Made by a program: the position numbers and the translations under genes. DNA of 64,000 bases, taken from Thalassobaculum litoreum DSM 18839. GTDB lineage: Bacteria; Pseudomonadota; Alphaproteobacteria; Thalassobaculales; Thalassobaculaceae. A model generated the notes under the pieces. The model was not told the origin of the DNA. It did not search any database and saw only the letters and a list, made by a program, of their open reading frames with translations. The stretch is from assembly GCF_900102465.1 (NCBI RefSeq), contig NZ_FNBW01000001.1, forward strand, positions 496,557 to 560,556, in the 5' to 3' direction. This document shows positions 26,797 to 34,893 of the stretch, in pieces (positions within the stretch are counted from its first letter, which is position 1; each line of letters starts with the position of its first letter).

Positions 26797-27940
26797 GGTC
26801 GAGAAGTTCGCCACGCCCGTTACGGTTTCGCCCGCGCCTGACCGACTGCGGCGAGGGCTTAGGGTCATCTACCCGTCTTCCCTGGAGGGTAGGCCCGTCC
26901 CGCCTCGACGTTGGATCATTCCCGATCTGGTGCCGTCCGGCTCTGTGGTCATGCTCTCCGGTGACGGAGGAATCGGCAAGAGCACGCTGCTGCTGCAAAT
27001 GCTGGCGTGTGTCGCCCTTGGCCGCCCCTTCCTAGGGTTTCACGTCGATCAGATGCCGGCCGCTGGGTTCTTTGCGGAGGATGACGAGGACGAGCTGCAC
27101 CGACGCATGGCCGCGATCCTGCCGAGCTTGGGCGCTTCGTTCGCAGATCTTGGCGACCGGCTGACTTACGTCCCCCGGGTCGGCTTAGACAACTTGATGG
27201 TCCGATACGACGTGCGGACAGGTGAGCCAGAAGAGACCAGCTTCCTCGCTGACGTGATGAACCACGCAATCGCCACCAATGCCCGATTGCTGGTGCTCGA
27301 TAGCCTGCACGACCTGTACGGCGGGAATGAGAATCACCGTGGACAGGTGCGGCACTTCATCGGCTCTCTGCGGCAGATCGCCCTGGAAATCGACGGCGCC
27401 GTTTTGCTCGCCGCGCACCCTTCGGCGGCCGGTCTCTCCAGCGGCAGCGGCACCAGCGGATCAACAGCCTGGAACGCTGCCGTGCGGTCTCGCCTGTATC
27501 TCAAACGGCCCGATACCGATGAAGATGAAGGCCCGCCGGATCGGTCTCTCCGCATCCTCCAGCACCCCAAGAGTAACTATTCGGCGGATGGTGGAGAGTG
27601 GCGCCTGCACCTTCAAGACGGCGCCTTTGTCCGCGAGGACCAGGGCGGTAGCGGCATGGTCGGCACCATCGACCGGCTCAATACGGAAGACGCATTCCTC
27701 GCTGCCCTGGACCGGCTTGATACTCAGGGCCGCCACGTCACCGACGCGTCAAACTCTCCCCGCTATGCACCCAAGGTCATGGCCGCTTCACCGATCAAAG
27801 GAAAGCGGTTCACGAAGACCGAATTGCGGAGGGCGATGGAGGCACTGTTTCAGCGTGGCGATATCGTCATCGGCACCACGACTGGACCAGATCGACACCC
27901 TCGAAACTGCATCGTCAGAAGCGCACGAGGTGCGCAATGA
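26783..27940 (+). CDS. RepA-like replicative helicase (AAA_25 type)
   Basis: A 385-residue RecA-fold ATPase. The Walker A is SGDGGIGKSTLL (59-70), Walker B LLVLDSLHDLYG (169-180), and a conserved LLAAHPSAAGLSSGSGTSGSTAWNAAVRSR follows with the L1/L2 DNA-binding region. These features match RepA/KorA-type hexameric helicases of plasmids and phages. It probably unwinds the element's origin in combination with the primase. It overlaps the primase start and the next gene. Confidence 0.85.
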   Translation: MSAIEVEKFATPVTVSPAPDRLRRGLRVIYPSSLEGRPVPPRRWIIPDLVPSGSVVMLSGDGGIGKSTLLLQMLACVALGRPFLGFHVDQMPAAGFFAEDDEDELHRRMAAILPSLGASFADLGDRLTYVPRVGLDNLMVRYDVRTGEPEETSFLADVMNHAIATNARLLVLDSLHDLYGGNENHRGQVRHFIGSLRQIALEIDGAVLLAAHPSAAGLSSGSGTSGSTAWNAAVRSRLYLKRPDTDEDEGPPDRSLRILQHPKSNYSADGGEWRLHLQDGAFVREDQGGSGMVGTIDRLNTEDAFLAALDRLDTQGRHVTDASNSPRYAPKVMAASPIKGKRFTKTELRRAMEALFQRGDIVIGTTTGPDRHPRNCIVRSARGAQ

Positions 27941-28146
27941 GCGGATGCGGGAAGTGCGGGAAGTCCCCCGGTAAGTTGTTGAAATCATTGCGGGCGGTGT
28001 GTCTGCGGGATGTCTGCGGGAAGTGCGGTAAGTTATTGATTTCATTGCGGGCGGTCTGCGGTGCGTGTGTGCCTATAGATATAAATATCTATATCGGGTT
28101 CCCCCACCGTTGGGTGGAGGGGAAACCCGTTGGAGGTGTCGAGTGA
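27937..28146 (+). CDS. Small Cys-rich protein in a tandem repeat
   Basis: A 69-residue frame overlapping the helicase stop (ATGA) and the next gene's start. It includes CGKCGK twice and LRAVC twice, reflecting DNA repeats with a 57-bp period. CGKCGK resembles half a zinc ribbon, yet the DNA repeats (TGCGGGAAGT) also look like iterons. I regard the frame as coding at modest confidence because of the overlaps on both ends. Confidence 0.4.
   Translation: MSGCGKCGKSPGKLLKSLRAVCLRDVCGKCGKLLISLRAVCGACVPIDINIYIGFPHRWVEGKPVGGVE
27946..28055. repeat. Iteron-like direct repeats (TGCGGGAAGT)
   Basis: TGCGGGAAGT or a close form occurs at 27946, 27955, 28004, 28015 and 28024. A longer 28-base unit starting GTAAGT at 27971 and 28028 is repeated with 57-bp period, 25 of 28 bases alike. 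They follow the RepA-like helicase, where an origin could lie. Confidence 0.5.
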
Positions 28147-28433
28147 GCCGGCGCAGGACCAGCACCCCGGCAGACAGCACGCTCCGTTGGCGCAAGCACC
28201 AAGAGAAAATGAGGGCGCTTGAGCGCGGCGATTTCTTCTATCAGCAACAAATGACCCGCAGCTTGGTAAGACAAATGGTCGCCAAGGGAACGTTAGATCC
28301 CAAAAAATCGACCAGCGAGAAAGCTATTTCGGAGGTCATGCTCCGTCTATGCGCAGAACGCTTGTCAGAATATCAAACGTTGTTTGATTCAAATGATCAA
28401 AATAAGAACAACTGCACGTCAGAAACAGAGTAA
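28143..28433 (+). CDS. Basic small protein of unknown function
   Basis: The 96-residue product starts at GTG 28143, which overlaps the previous stop (GTGA) and has GGAGG 8 bases upstream. An upstream start at 28065 would add 26 residues but lacks a ribosome-binding site. The product is basic (SRRRTSTPADSTLRWRKHQEKMR) with a helical middle, FYQQQMTRSLVRQMVAKGTLDPKK. No family is recognised. Confidence 0.6.
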   Translation: MSRRRTSTPADSTLRWRKHQEKMRALERGDFFYQQQMTRSLVRQMVAKGTLDPKKSTSEKAISEVMLRLCAERLSEYQTLFDSNDQNKNNCTSETE

Positions 28434-28469
28434 TATTCTCAGAGATAAACCGAGATCGAGGTCGAGTTC

Positions 28470-29048
28470 ATGGCGATGCTGAAAGCCAAGACCAAGCCAG
28501 CCGGCGAAGATTACATCGACCTGTTGGCCGTGCCGCCAAAGCCTGAATCTTTGCTCAAAGCCGAGCAAGCCTTGCATGGTGCGGTCGCCGCCCGCGAGGC
28601 CGGGCAGGTCAAGCACGTCGAGGCAATGAGGCTGCTCGAACGACAGGTCGCAGGCCAGCCGCAAGCGATCACACGCGCCCAAGCGGACGAAATCGGGCAG
28701 ACCCTCGCCGGGTTGTACGCCACCGAGGACGACGCGCAGGCCGCACTGGAAGCCGAAGCGAAGGCTTTTGAGGACGCGACGGTCGCCCGGCTCCTCGACG
28801 GTCTCGAGATTCTCGCTGACACGGTCGGAGAGCGGCTGAACGAACTGGACCGCCTCGTTGACCCGGCCACCGTCGCCGCCGTCGAGATTCGGCAGCGCGG
28901 CTTTGTCTTGCCGAATTCGCTGCTGCCCCGCCTCCGTGACCTGCGCAGCGGAATCGAGAACATGCGCCGGCTGCTCAACGCCAGCCGCCGGCACGCGAAG
29001 GCGAGCGACGGACCGATACCGCAGTCCGCTTGGAGGCTGGCACGATGA
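28470..29048 (+). CDS. Phage-element protein, alpha-helical, unknown function
   Basis: A 192-residue, strongly alpha-helical protein (long runs of A, E, L, R, such as LLERQVAGQPQAITRAQADEIGQ). It has no recognisable catalytic motif. Its stop overlaps the next start (ATGA). Coiled-coil structure is likely. A scaffold or DNA-packaging accessory role is possible but unsupported. Confidence 0.6.
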   Translation: MAMLKAKTKPAGEDYIDLLAVPPKPESLLKAEQALHGAVAAREAGQVKHVEAMRLLERQVAGQPQAITRAQADEIGQTLAGLYATEDDAQAALEAEAKAFEDATVARLLDGLEILADTVGERLNELDRLVDPATVAAVEIRQRGFVLPNSLLPRLRDLRSGIENMRRLLNASRRHAKASDGPIPQSAWRLAR

Positions 29049-29881
29049 CCGACACCGTCGCCGCTGAGCCGATCACCGAGACTGTCGAGGCTCCGGAACA
29101 GCCGCGCCGCCCGAAGGTGAAAGAGCCGCGCGTATGGACCGACGCCGACTTGGACGACCTGAACGAGCGCTGGTACACCACCTGTAAGCTCTCCGATGAA
29201 GAGTGGGAAGCTCGACAGCGCCTAACCGCGCTCCGGGAATATCGTGAGCGGCACAAGCCCGCGCCCGCCGCGCCACCGGCACCCGCCCCGGCCGCGACCC
29301 GCGAGACGCCGCCGCTGTTGCACTACAGCGTGACCGATGCACCGCCGCCGGCTTCCGCCAAGCCGCAGCCTTCTGAAGCCGAGATCCGACGGCAGCAGGA
29401 ACGGCGCCACCTAGTGGCAGTCGCCGTCGCCGAGACCAAGCGGGAGCGCGGCGAGCCGCTCGACCTGGTCGACCGCCGCGCACTCTGGATCGAGCGGGTG
29501 CAGGACATCCTCGACGACATCGAGCCGAAGGTGAAGGCGGGGCACCTGTACGAGCCGCTGGGCAAAGTGCTGGTCGAGGTCGCCGAAGTCGCCCTCGCTT
29601 TCAGCGCAGCGCACGAGAACCTGAAGGCCCGCACCGCCGCTCTCGAAGAGCAGAACGCCGCGCTGGCCGCAGGGATCGCCCAGATGGAAGCGCAGGCACG
29701 GAGCGAACCGATGACCGGCAAGCCGCGCATTCGCGTGCAAGCGCCATCGCAGCGCCACCAGCAACACCAGCACTCAACCGCACCGGCGAGCATGCCGAAC
29801 CACGCGGACGGTCGCGCGGAGCACCCAGGAGAGCACGCCATCGGTGCTCCGCGCACCACCGACCACGGGAGCAACCAATGA
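29045..29881 (+). CDS. Proline/alanine-rich and coiled-coil protein of unknown function
   Basis: A 278-residue protein. The first half has WTDADLDDLNERWYTTCKLSDEEWEAR and a Pro/Ala-rich linker (about 75-100). The second half is a coiled coil (ARTAALEEQNAALAAGIAQMEAQ) and the last 50 residues are low complexity with His/Gln. It could be a linker or tail-associated protein. It overlaps both neighbours by ATGA. Confidence 0.6.
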   Translation: MTDTVAAEPITETVEAPEQPRRPKVKEPRVWTDADLDDLNERWYTTCKLSDEEWEARQRLTALREYRERHKPAPAAPPAPAPAATRETPPLLHYSVTDAPPPASAKPQPSEAEIRRQQERRHLVAVAVAETKRERGEPLDLVDRRALWIERVQDILDDIEPKVKAGHLYEPLGKVLVEVAEVALAFSAAHENLKARTAALEEQNAALAAGIAQMEAQARSEPMTGKPRIRVQAPSQRHQQHQHSTAPASMPNHADGRAEHPGEHAIGAPRTTDHGSNQ

Positions 29882-30054
29882 CCAAGCCTACCGCCGATTT
29901 TCGCGACGCCCTCGCCGCAATGATTGAGCGCGAGCTCGACGCCGGAATGGCACCACTCCATGCCGCACTTGACCGGATCGAAATCAGGCTCGGCGCAGTG
30001 AACGGTGCCATCGCCGCGTATGAGGCTATCGCCGCGAGGAAGGCCAGCCGATGA
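29878..30054 (+). CDS. Short protein, 58 residues
   Basis: Read as MTKPTADFRDALAAMIEREL and so on to KASR. Its ATG overlaps the previous stop and its TGA overlaps the next ATG (30051). The product is amphipathic and helical (AALDRIEIRLGAVNGAIAAYEAIAARK). Overlap at both ends is the main support. Confidence 0.6.
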   Translation: MTKPTADFRDALAAMIERELDAGMAPLHAALDRIEIRLGAVNGAIAAYEAIAARKASR

Positions 30055-30383
30055 CCGACCCTGACAACCACCAACTGGAGACCGCCAATATGCCCGCATC
30101 AATGACCGCGCAGCAGCAGGCCGCCCTGTACCGACTGAGCACCGAGATCGAGCGCGCCGCCGCCGCATTCATCACCCTGGCCACGCTCGACGGCAGCGAC
30201 CGGCAGGAGGCCATCGGAGAGGCCATCGGTGTGTGTCTCGCCAGCGCCGCCAAGATCGGTGCGCAGCATGGCGTGAACCTGACCGCCGAGCAGTTCGGCA
30301 ACGTGGCGAGCACCGTGTTCGAGATCGAACAGGACGGCGGAATTCTCGCCGTGATGGCCGGCAAGGTTACTACGGAGGCCTGA
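30051..30383 (+). CDS. Small helical protein of unknown function
   Basis: A 110-residue protein (MTDPDNHQLETANMPASMTAQQQ). It overlaps the preceding gene by ATGA. It is mostly helical, with AFITLATLDGSDRQEAIGEAIGVCLASAAKIGA. No domain is recognised. Confidence 0.6.
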   Translation: MTDPDNHQLETANMPASMTAQQQAALYRLSTEIERAAAAFITLATLDGSDRQEAIGEAIGVCLASAAKIGAQHGVNLTAEQFGNVASTVFEIEQDGGILAVMAGKVTTEA

Positions 30384-30386
30384 GCA

Positions 30387-30503
30387 ATGCCGACCGACCA
30401 GCACCGGAAGGGCACCGGGGGGGCACCCGTGAAAAGCCCTCTGGGCGCGTGTCACGGTCCGGTGCGGCAGTCAAACCTTCGTACGCGGAAGGATTTGCTT
30501 TGA
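30387..30503 (+). CDS. Short leader frame (38 residues) before the small terminase
   Basis: ATG 30387 has GGAGG 9 bases upstream. The frame ends at TGA 30501-30503, overlapping the TTG start of the small terminase (TTGA). It contains a run of seven G (30418-30424). It may be a coupling leader for terminase, or part of that gene linked by a frameshift (see findings). Confidence 0.35.
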   Translation: MPTDQHRKGTGGAPVKSPLGACHGPVRQSNLRTRKDLL

Positions 30504-30895
30504 AAAAATCCCCTCCTAAAACCGCAGAGATTCGCGCCCTTCGCCCTGATCTGGCTAGCACTGCGCGCAGACCCGGAGAGAACCCGCCGCCACCACGGCA
30601 CCTAACCGTCGAGGCCAAGGCCTGGTGGTCGAAGATCGTTGAGGAATACGGGCTCGACGATGATGCCGGCTTGCTGCTGTTGACCGTCGCATTGGAGGCG
30701 TTTTGCCGAATGCGGGGTGCGCAGAGCATCATAAAGCGCGAGGGCGCAAGTTGTCGGGACCGCTTCGGTCAGCTTAAGGCGAACCCGATGCTGGTGGTCG
30801 AGCGCGACAGCCGCGCCGGCATGATCACGGCACTGGGCAAGCTGAATTTAGACTTGGAGCCGCTGGCCAACCGTCCGAGCGGGGGACGCCGCTGA
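30500..30895 (+). CDS. Phage terminase small subunit, P27 family
   Basis: The 131-residue product includes PPPPRHLTVEAKAWWSKIVEEYGLDDDAGLLLLTVALEAFCRMRGAQ and RFGQLKANPMLVVERDSRAGM, a P27-type small terminase. It would recognise the packaging site and recruit a large subunit (probably from a helper phage, as none is found here). Start TTG 30500 is chosen because GGAAGGA precedes it and it overlaps the upstream stop; GTG 30449 is an alternative. The next gene overlaps its stop (TGATG). Confidence 0.75.
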   Translation: MKKSPPKTAEIRALRPDLASTARRPGENPPPPRHLTVEAKAWWSKIVEEYGLDDDAGLLLLTVALEAFCRMRGAQSIIKREGASCRDRFGQLKANPMLVVERDSRAGMITALGKLNLDLEPLANRPSGGRR

Positions 30896-31533
30896 TGCCG
30901 ACGACGCGCCGACGCCGTAGCCGCAACCGACAGCCGGACATATCGCCGGAATGCTGGGCGATCATGAACGATATGCCGCTGCCCGCAGACGCGCGAAAGT
31001 TCCACGTTTTCGCCCTGGAGCACGACACCTGCCCGTGGTTCTCCGGTGGCTTGAACCTGCGCAAATCCTGGGACCGCTACGGCGCCGATATCGTCGCTCA
31101 ATGGGCGATGGATCACCCCGGCACTCGGCCGACCTGCTGGTGGCGGTTCTCCGCACCGCGCCTTGCGGCTGATCGTCCGATTGCTAAGGCCGATCCGGAG
31201 GCGTGGCCCGCCCTGCTGACGGATCTGCCCACACCACGCGAGCGCTTCGGCGGAACCGGCACGCCTGACTTTATCCCCCTCTGCACCCTGCCACGGTTCC
31301 ACCTGGGACTGCCCGTGCGCTGGATCACGTCCTCAGACATCGAGACTTACAGCCTTATCGGCAACTCACTGGACGTACCGGCGATTGATCCCGAGGACCC
31401 GCCGACATTCGAATCGCAGGCGAGCTATCTGCATCGCCTAAACCTGCTGCTGCCTGGTGAAGCCGACCGCCTGCCGGCCGATGCATTCGAGCCTGAAACA
31501 ATCGTGATGGAGGCCGTTGATGGTGACGACTGA
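30895..31533 (+). CDS. Hypothetical phage-element protein
   Basis: A 212-residue protein with a basic N-terminus (MPTTRRRRSRNRQ) and sequence such as DTCPWFSGGLNLRKSWDRYG and TCWWRFSAPR. It is wedged between small terminase and tape measure, overlapping both. I do not recognise a fold; portal or head proteins would be larger. It may be a structural adaptor. Confidence 0.55.
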   Translation: MPTTRRRRSRNRQPDISPECWAIMNDMPLPADARKFHVFALEHDTCPWFSGGLNLRKSWDRYGADIVAQWAMDHPGTRPTCWWRFSAPRLAADRPIAKADPEAWPALLTDLPTPRERFGGTGTPDFIPLCTLPRFHLGLPVRWITSSDIETYSLIGNSLDVPAIDPEDPPTFESQASYLHRLNLLLPGEADRLPADAFEPETIVMEAVDGDD

Positions 31534-33250
31534 ACAGCTCCTAGTTCGCCTTGATGCCACGTCCGAACAGCTCCGTCGCGAACTGCGCAAGGCGGACGGC
31601 ACGATCGCCGACTTCGACCGCAAAACCTCGCGGCACATGAAGAGCGTCGATGACGCCATGGCCCGCGTGAACAAGGCAGGAAGCCTGCTAACCCGGGGCC
31701 TTGCTGGAGTCGGTGTGGCGCTCAGTGTCCGCGAGATTGGGCGATACGCGGACGCCTGGCGACAGGTTCAAAACTCCCTCACCGTGGCGACTGGCTCGAC
31801 CGAACAGGCCGCGAAGGTCACTAACCAGCTTCTTGCGATCGCACAGCGCACCCGCACCGATCTGTCCGCGAATGCGCAGCTCTATGCCCGCCTGTCTGTC
31901 GCTGCGAAGGAGTTGGGCGCCGATCAGCAGCAGCTCTTGGAGTTCACGGAAGGCGTCGGCAAAGCCTTGGCAGTGTCCGGCGGTTCGGCCGCGACCGCAT
32001 CGGGCGCGTTGCTCCAGCTTTCGCAGGCCATTGGCGGCGGGATCGTCCGCGCCGAGGAATTCAACAGCATTCTTGAAGGCGCCCCCCGGATCGCTCAGGC
32101 CGTGGCCGATGGTCTGGACAAGGCCGGCGGCAGTGTCTCGCGGCTCCGGACGCTGGTGAACGATGGCAGCGTCTCATCCGAGGCATTCTTTAACGCCTTC
32201 CTGACCCAGCTCCCGAACATCGATGCGCAGTTTCAACAGACCGAAAGCACGATAGGCCAAGCGTTCACCGTTCTTGAAAATGGCTTTGTCAGTTTCATTG
32301 GCCGCGCCGACGAGGTGTCCGGTGCATCGTCAGTGATGGCGGATGCCGTTATCGGTCTGGGAAATGCATTCGACTGGATGGGCGAGAGGCTGCAGGCGAA
32401 TTTCGGCCCGGCTTCCATGCAGTCCATGGAGATTCTAGAAGAGCGCGCCACGGCTCTACGGCAGACGATTGCCACGTTGGAGCAGACAAACCCGGATGAT
32501 TGGTTCGGCACGCTTTCCGGTGCGCGGGCCGATCTGGCAGAGGTCGAGGCCGCGATTGAGCGCATTCGAACGGGCGCCATTGCTCCGACCAGTGGCGACG
32601 GCACGGTCGCGGACAGGATACTGCCGACCACGGCAGCGAAGCGGATCACCGACAACCTCAACGACATTCAGCAGCAGCTCTTCGCGGCGAGCGGAGCCAT
32701 GGAGGCGTTCGGCATGGGTGGCCGGGATGCCCTGACCGCTTTCGAAGAACGCGCCGATCTGCTGGACCGGGCGGAGGGCATGGCCGATGCGTTCAACAAG
32801 GCGAACGCCAAAGCGATCGAATCCGGCCAAGTCATGGCCCGCACCGGCCAGACTTACTTGCCCATTCTGGAGGATCTAACGGGCCTGGAAGAACGCCGCG
32901 CCGACGCTCTCAAAATCGATGAAATCGTCGCGGACCTGGGCGCACAGGAACGCTTTGCCCGCACCCGCTTGGAGCTGGGCGAAGACGAGGCCCGGATACA
33001 ACAGACGATCAACAAGTATCGGGCCGAGGGCCTGGAGATCACCGACGATCTGGAGGCGCAGATCCGGGGCTCCATCGCGGAGACCGAACGGCTGAATACC
33101 GCCTGGGAACAGAACAGCCAGCGCGTGAAAGACGCGGAGCGCGCCATGGCTGAGATGGAAGCTGAGGTCGCGGATGCCCGAGATTTTCCCGATCACCTCG
33201 CGGCAGAGTTCGCCGCCGAAGTCATGGAGGTCTTCAAATGTCAGTCCTGA
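31520..33250 (+). CDS. Tail tape-measure protein
   Basis: A 576-residue protein beginning with MVTTEQLLVRLDATSEQLRR. Residues 55-210 (REIGRYADAWRQVQNSLTVATGSTEQAAKVTNQLLAIAQRTRTDLSANAQLYARLSVAAKELGADQQ) match the N-terminal tape-measure domain, and the rest is long helical and coiled-coil. In tailed phages this protein sets tail length; at 0.15 nm per residue this would be around 86 nm. Start ATG 31520 has GGAGG upstream. It ends without the typical hydrophobic segments of long tape measures. Confidence 0.8.
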   Translation: MVTTEQLLVRLDATSEQLRRELRKADGTIADFDRKTSRHMKSVDDAMARVNKAGSLLTRGLAGVGVALSVREIGRYADAWRQVQNSLTVATGSTEQAAKVTNQLLAIAQRTRTDLSANAQLYARLSVAAKELGADQQQLLEFTEGVGKALAVSGGSAATASGALLQLSQAIGGGIVRAEEFNSILEGAPRIAQAVADGLDKAGGSVSRLRTLVNDGSVSSEAFFNAFLTQLPNIDAQFQQTESTIGQAFTVLENGFVSFIGRADEVSGASSVMADAVIGLGNAFDWMGERLQANFGPASMQSMEILEERATALRQTIATLEQTNPDDWFGTLSGARADLAEVEAAIERIRTGAIAPTSGDGTVADRILPTTAAKRITDNLNDIQQQLFAASGAMEAFGMGGRDALTAFEERADLLDRAEGMADAFNKANAKAIESGQVMARTGQTYLPILEDLTGLEERRADALKIDEIVADLGAQERFARTRLELGEDEARIQQTINKYRAEGLEITDDLEAQIRGSIAETERLNTAWEQNSQRVKDAERAMAEMEAEVADARDFPDHLAAEFAAEVMEVFKCQS

Positions 33251-33903
33251 ACATCGCCTTCCTGCAGGATGCCGTCTGGTTCGGCACCGATACCATCGTC
33301 TACAACGCTCTCGGCAGCCCGGTGAGCCTGTGCGAGCGCAAGGCTGAGGTCGCCCCCTCGGGTCGGTTCATCTCGAGCACACGGGGTCTGGTAGCCACTG
33401 GCGACCGCTTCGATGCGCTTGCCAGCGAGGCCGAAACGGTCGATCAGGCCGAAGCGCTGGCGAACGATTTCATCCGCGAACTGAGTGACGACGATTGCGA
33501 CGGTGGCGGGTTTGAAGTGACGGTTGCTGGATGGTCGGACTCTGCCGGCGATCTGGTGGTGAAGCAGGCCAAGCGGCGCGGAGATGTGACCTGGGAACCG
33601 CGCTCTTTCGTTCGTGGCGTCTACCTCGCCCCTGGATGCGGCAACCTCGCCATTCCCCGACAGGTCGCTGAGGCGCAGTTCGTCGCCATGGCGATGGCGC
33701 AGGGTCGAATCCGTGATCGCTTCGACGCGACCATGTGTGTCGGCGGTGTCCTGCACCTATCGGTAGCCACCAAGACCGGATGCAGCCAACGGATCGCTGC
33801 CGTCTTCGATGGCTACGACCGAGACGTGGCCGCGTTGGGTTTCGATCCGAACGCTGAGGACGTGGCCGCCTTCCGTATGGCTCAGAGCGAGGTGGCGGCA
33901 TGA
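33238..33903 (+). CDS. Hypothetical protein with Ntn-hydrolase-like opening
   Basis: The 221-residue product starts MSVLNIAFLQDAVWFGTDTIVYN and continues SLCERKAEVAPSGRFISSTRG. The alternation of strands, a short loop and conserved Lys recalls the proteasome-beta/Ntn-hydrolase start, but this is a weak visual match. It overlaps the tape-measure stop and the next start, so it is part of the tail module. Its exact role is unknown. Confidence 0.45.
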   Translation: MSVLNIAFLQDAVWFGTDTIVYNALGSPVSLCERKAEVAPSGRFISSTRGLVATGDRFDALASEAETVDQAEALANDFIRELSDDDCDGGGFEVTVAGWSDSAGDLVVKQAKRRGDVTWEPRSFVRGVYLAPGCGNLAIPRQVAEAQFVAMAMAQGRIRDRFDATMCVGGVLHLSVATKTGCSQRIAAVFDGYDRDVAALGFDPNAEDVAAFRMAQSEVAA

Positions 33904-34322
33904 TTTCCGGTGGAACAATCGCCGCTGTAGGCCGTGGCGTCGAGCGTCGGTTCAAGCCGCAGTGGGACGCTTTGCGGGCCGACATGGCCGCAGCCATGGC
34001 TGCCGACTGGCCGGATGGCTCGCTGCCATTCATCGCCCGTGCAGAGGATCTGGCGAACCGCCAGGCCGACGCCTCCATTGCCACGATCCGCCCTTTGTTG
34101 GCGCCCGCGATGAGCACCCGGGAAGGCAAGGCGGCTGTGAAAGAGCAGTTGGACATAGCGCGTGCCGAGATCGTGGCGAAGCTGCTGCCCGGCGGAATGA
34201 CCGTCGCTTGGGCGAAAGAGAAGCTGGCCGAGCCGGACGCTAAAGAGGATGCCTTCGCCGCCATGGTGGCTGAAGCGTTAGGGGCCGATGCAAAGGCCAG
34301 CCCATCCATGACCGATAGCTAG
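33900..34322 (+). CDS. Phage-element protein, helical, unknown function
   Basis: A 140-residue protein (MISGGTIAAVGRGVERRFKPQWD). Helical and Ala-rich, with EGKAAVKEQLDIARAEIVAKLLPGGM. It overlaps the preceding gene by ATGA and lies 9 bases before the tail chaperone gene. No recognisable domain. Confidence 0.55.
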   Translation: MISGGTIAAVGRGVERRFKPQWDALRADMAAAMAADWPDGSLPFIARAEDLANRQADASIATIRPLLAPAMSTREGKAAVKEQLDIARAEIVAKLLPGGMTVAWAKEKLAEPDAKEDAFAAMVAEALGADAKASPSMTDS

Positions 34323-34331
34323 GAGATACCG

Positions 34332-34682
34332 ATGACCACCAAAAAAGCCACTGCCCCCAAGACCACCCCGGCCGCCGGGCACCCGCTGACGCTGAACGGC
34401 GAGACCGTCATGCTGGTCCCGACCGCCCGGGCGATGATGGACATATCGCAGGCCTTCGGCGGGCTGGTGCCTGCGATCCAGCGCGTGCAGGCATTCGACG
34501 TCAACGCCGTTGGCGGAATCATTCACATCGCCCTGGGACGTCCCCGCACCAATGCCAAGATGGTCGAGAAGACCGTGGCCGAAGTCTGCGCCGGCGATCT
34601 CACCGAGGCGACCGTGGCCGCGGCCGGCTATCTGTCCGACGCCATGAGCGGGAAGTCGGAAGCCCAAAAGCCGGCTGCCTAA
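34332..34682 (+). CDS. Tail assembly chaperone-like protein (GTA gp10-like)
   Basis: A 116-residue protein. Its core, HPLTLNGETVMLVPTARAMMDISQAFGGLVPAIQRVQAFDVNAVGGIIHIALG, matches the small tail-assembly chaperones of alphaproteobacterial phages and gene transfer agents, which bind the tape measure. Here it lies after the tape measure, instead of before it as in many phages. It has AGGAG before the ATG. A partial duplicate is found 350 bp downstream. Confidence 0.6.
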   Translation: MTTKKATAPKTTPAAGHPLTLNGETVMLVPTARAMMDISQAFGGLVPAIQRVQAFDVNAVGGIIHIALGRPRTNAKMVEKTVAEVCAGDLTEATVAAAGYLSDAMSGKSEAQKPAA

Positions 34683-34749
34683 ATTTGTTACACAACTGCC
34701 GTAACCCGTTACCGGATTTCTGTGTAACGGGGGGACGAGGTCACGAAAC
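34683..34749 (+). terminator. Hairpin after the tail genes, GTTAC-rich
   Basis: GTTACACA (34687-34694) pairs with TGTGTAAC (34721-34728) and encloses the palindrome GTAAC-CC-GTTAC (34701-34712). It could be a terminator for the phage-like unit (a G-run follows, not T). The GTTAC motif is the same as in the candidate arm sites at both ends. Confidence 0.4.
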
Positions 34750-34893
34750 GGCGGATGCAATGATACCGTCTGGGGACAGATAAAGAACACGTTCTCGCCG
34801 GCGGAGTTGGCGTCCATGCCGCTGAAGGTCATCAAGGACGTGGGAGTCGAAGCTCTGAAACAGTGGGCTCTGGGACAGATCGAAGGCTCCTGA
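34750..34893 (+). pseudogene. Remnant coding stretch (tail end of an unknown gene)
   Basis: An open stretch without a clear start reads GQIKNTFSPAELASMPLKV and ends VGVEALKQWALGQIEGS. Its codon pattern is like coding sequence but it is too short to be a whole gene and has no upstream partner. It is likely the C-terminal end of a gene lost by deletion. Confidence 0.4.
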
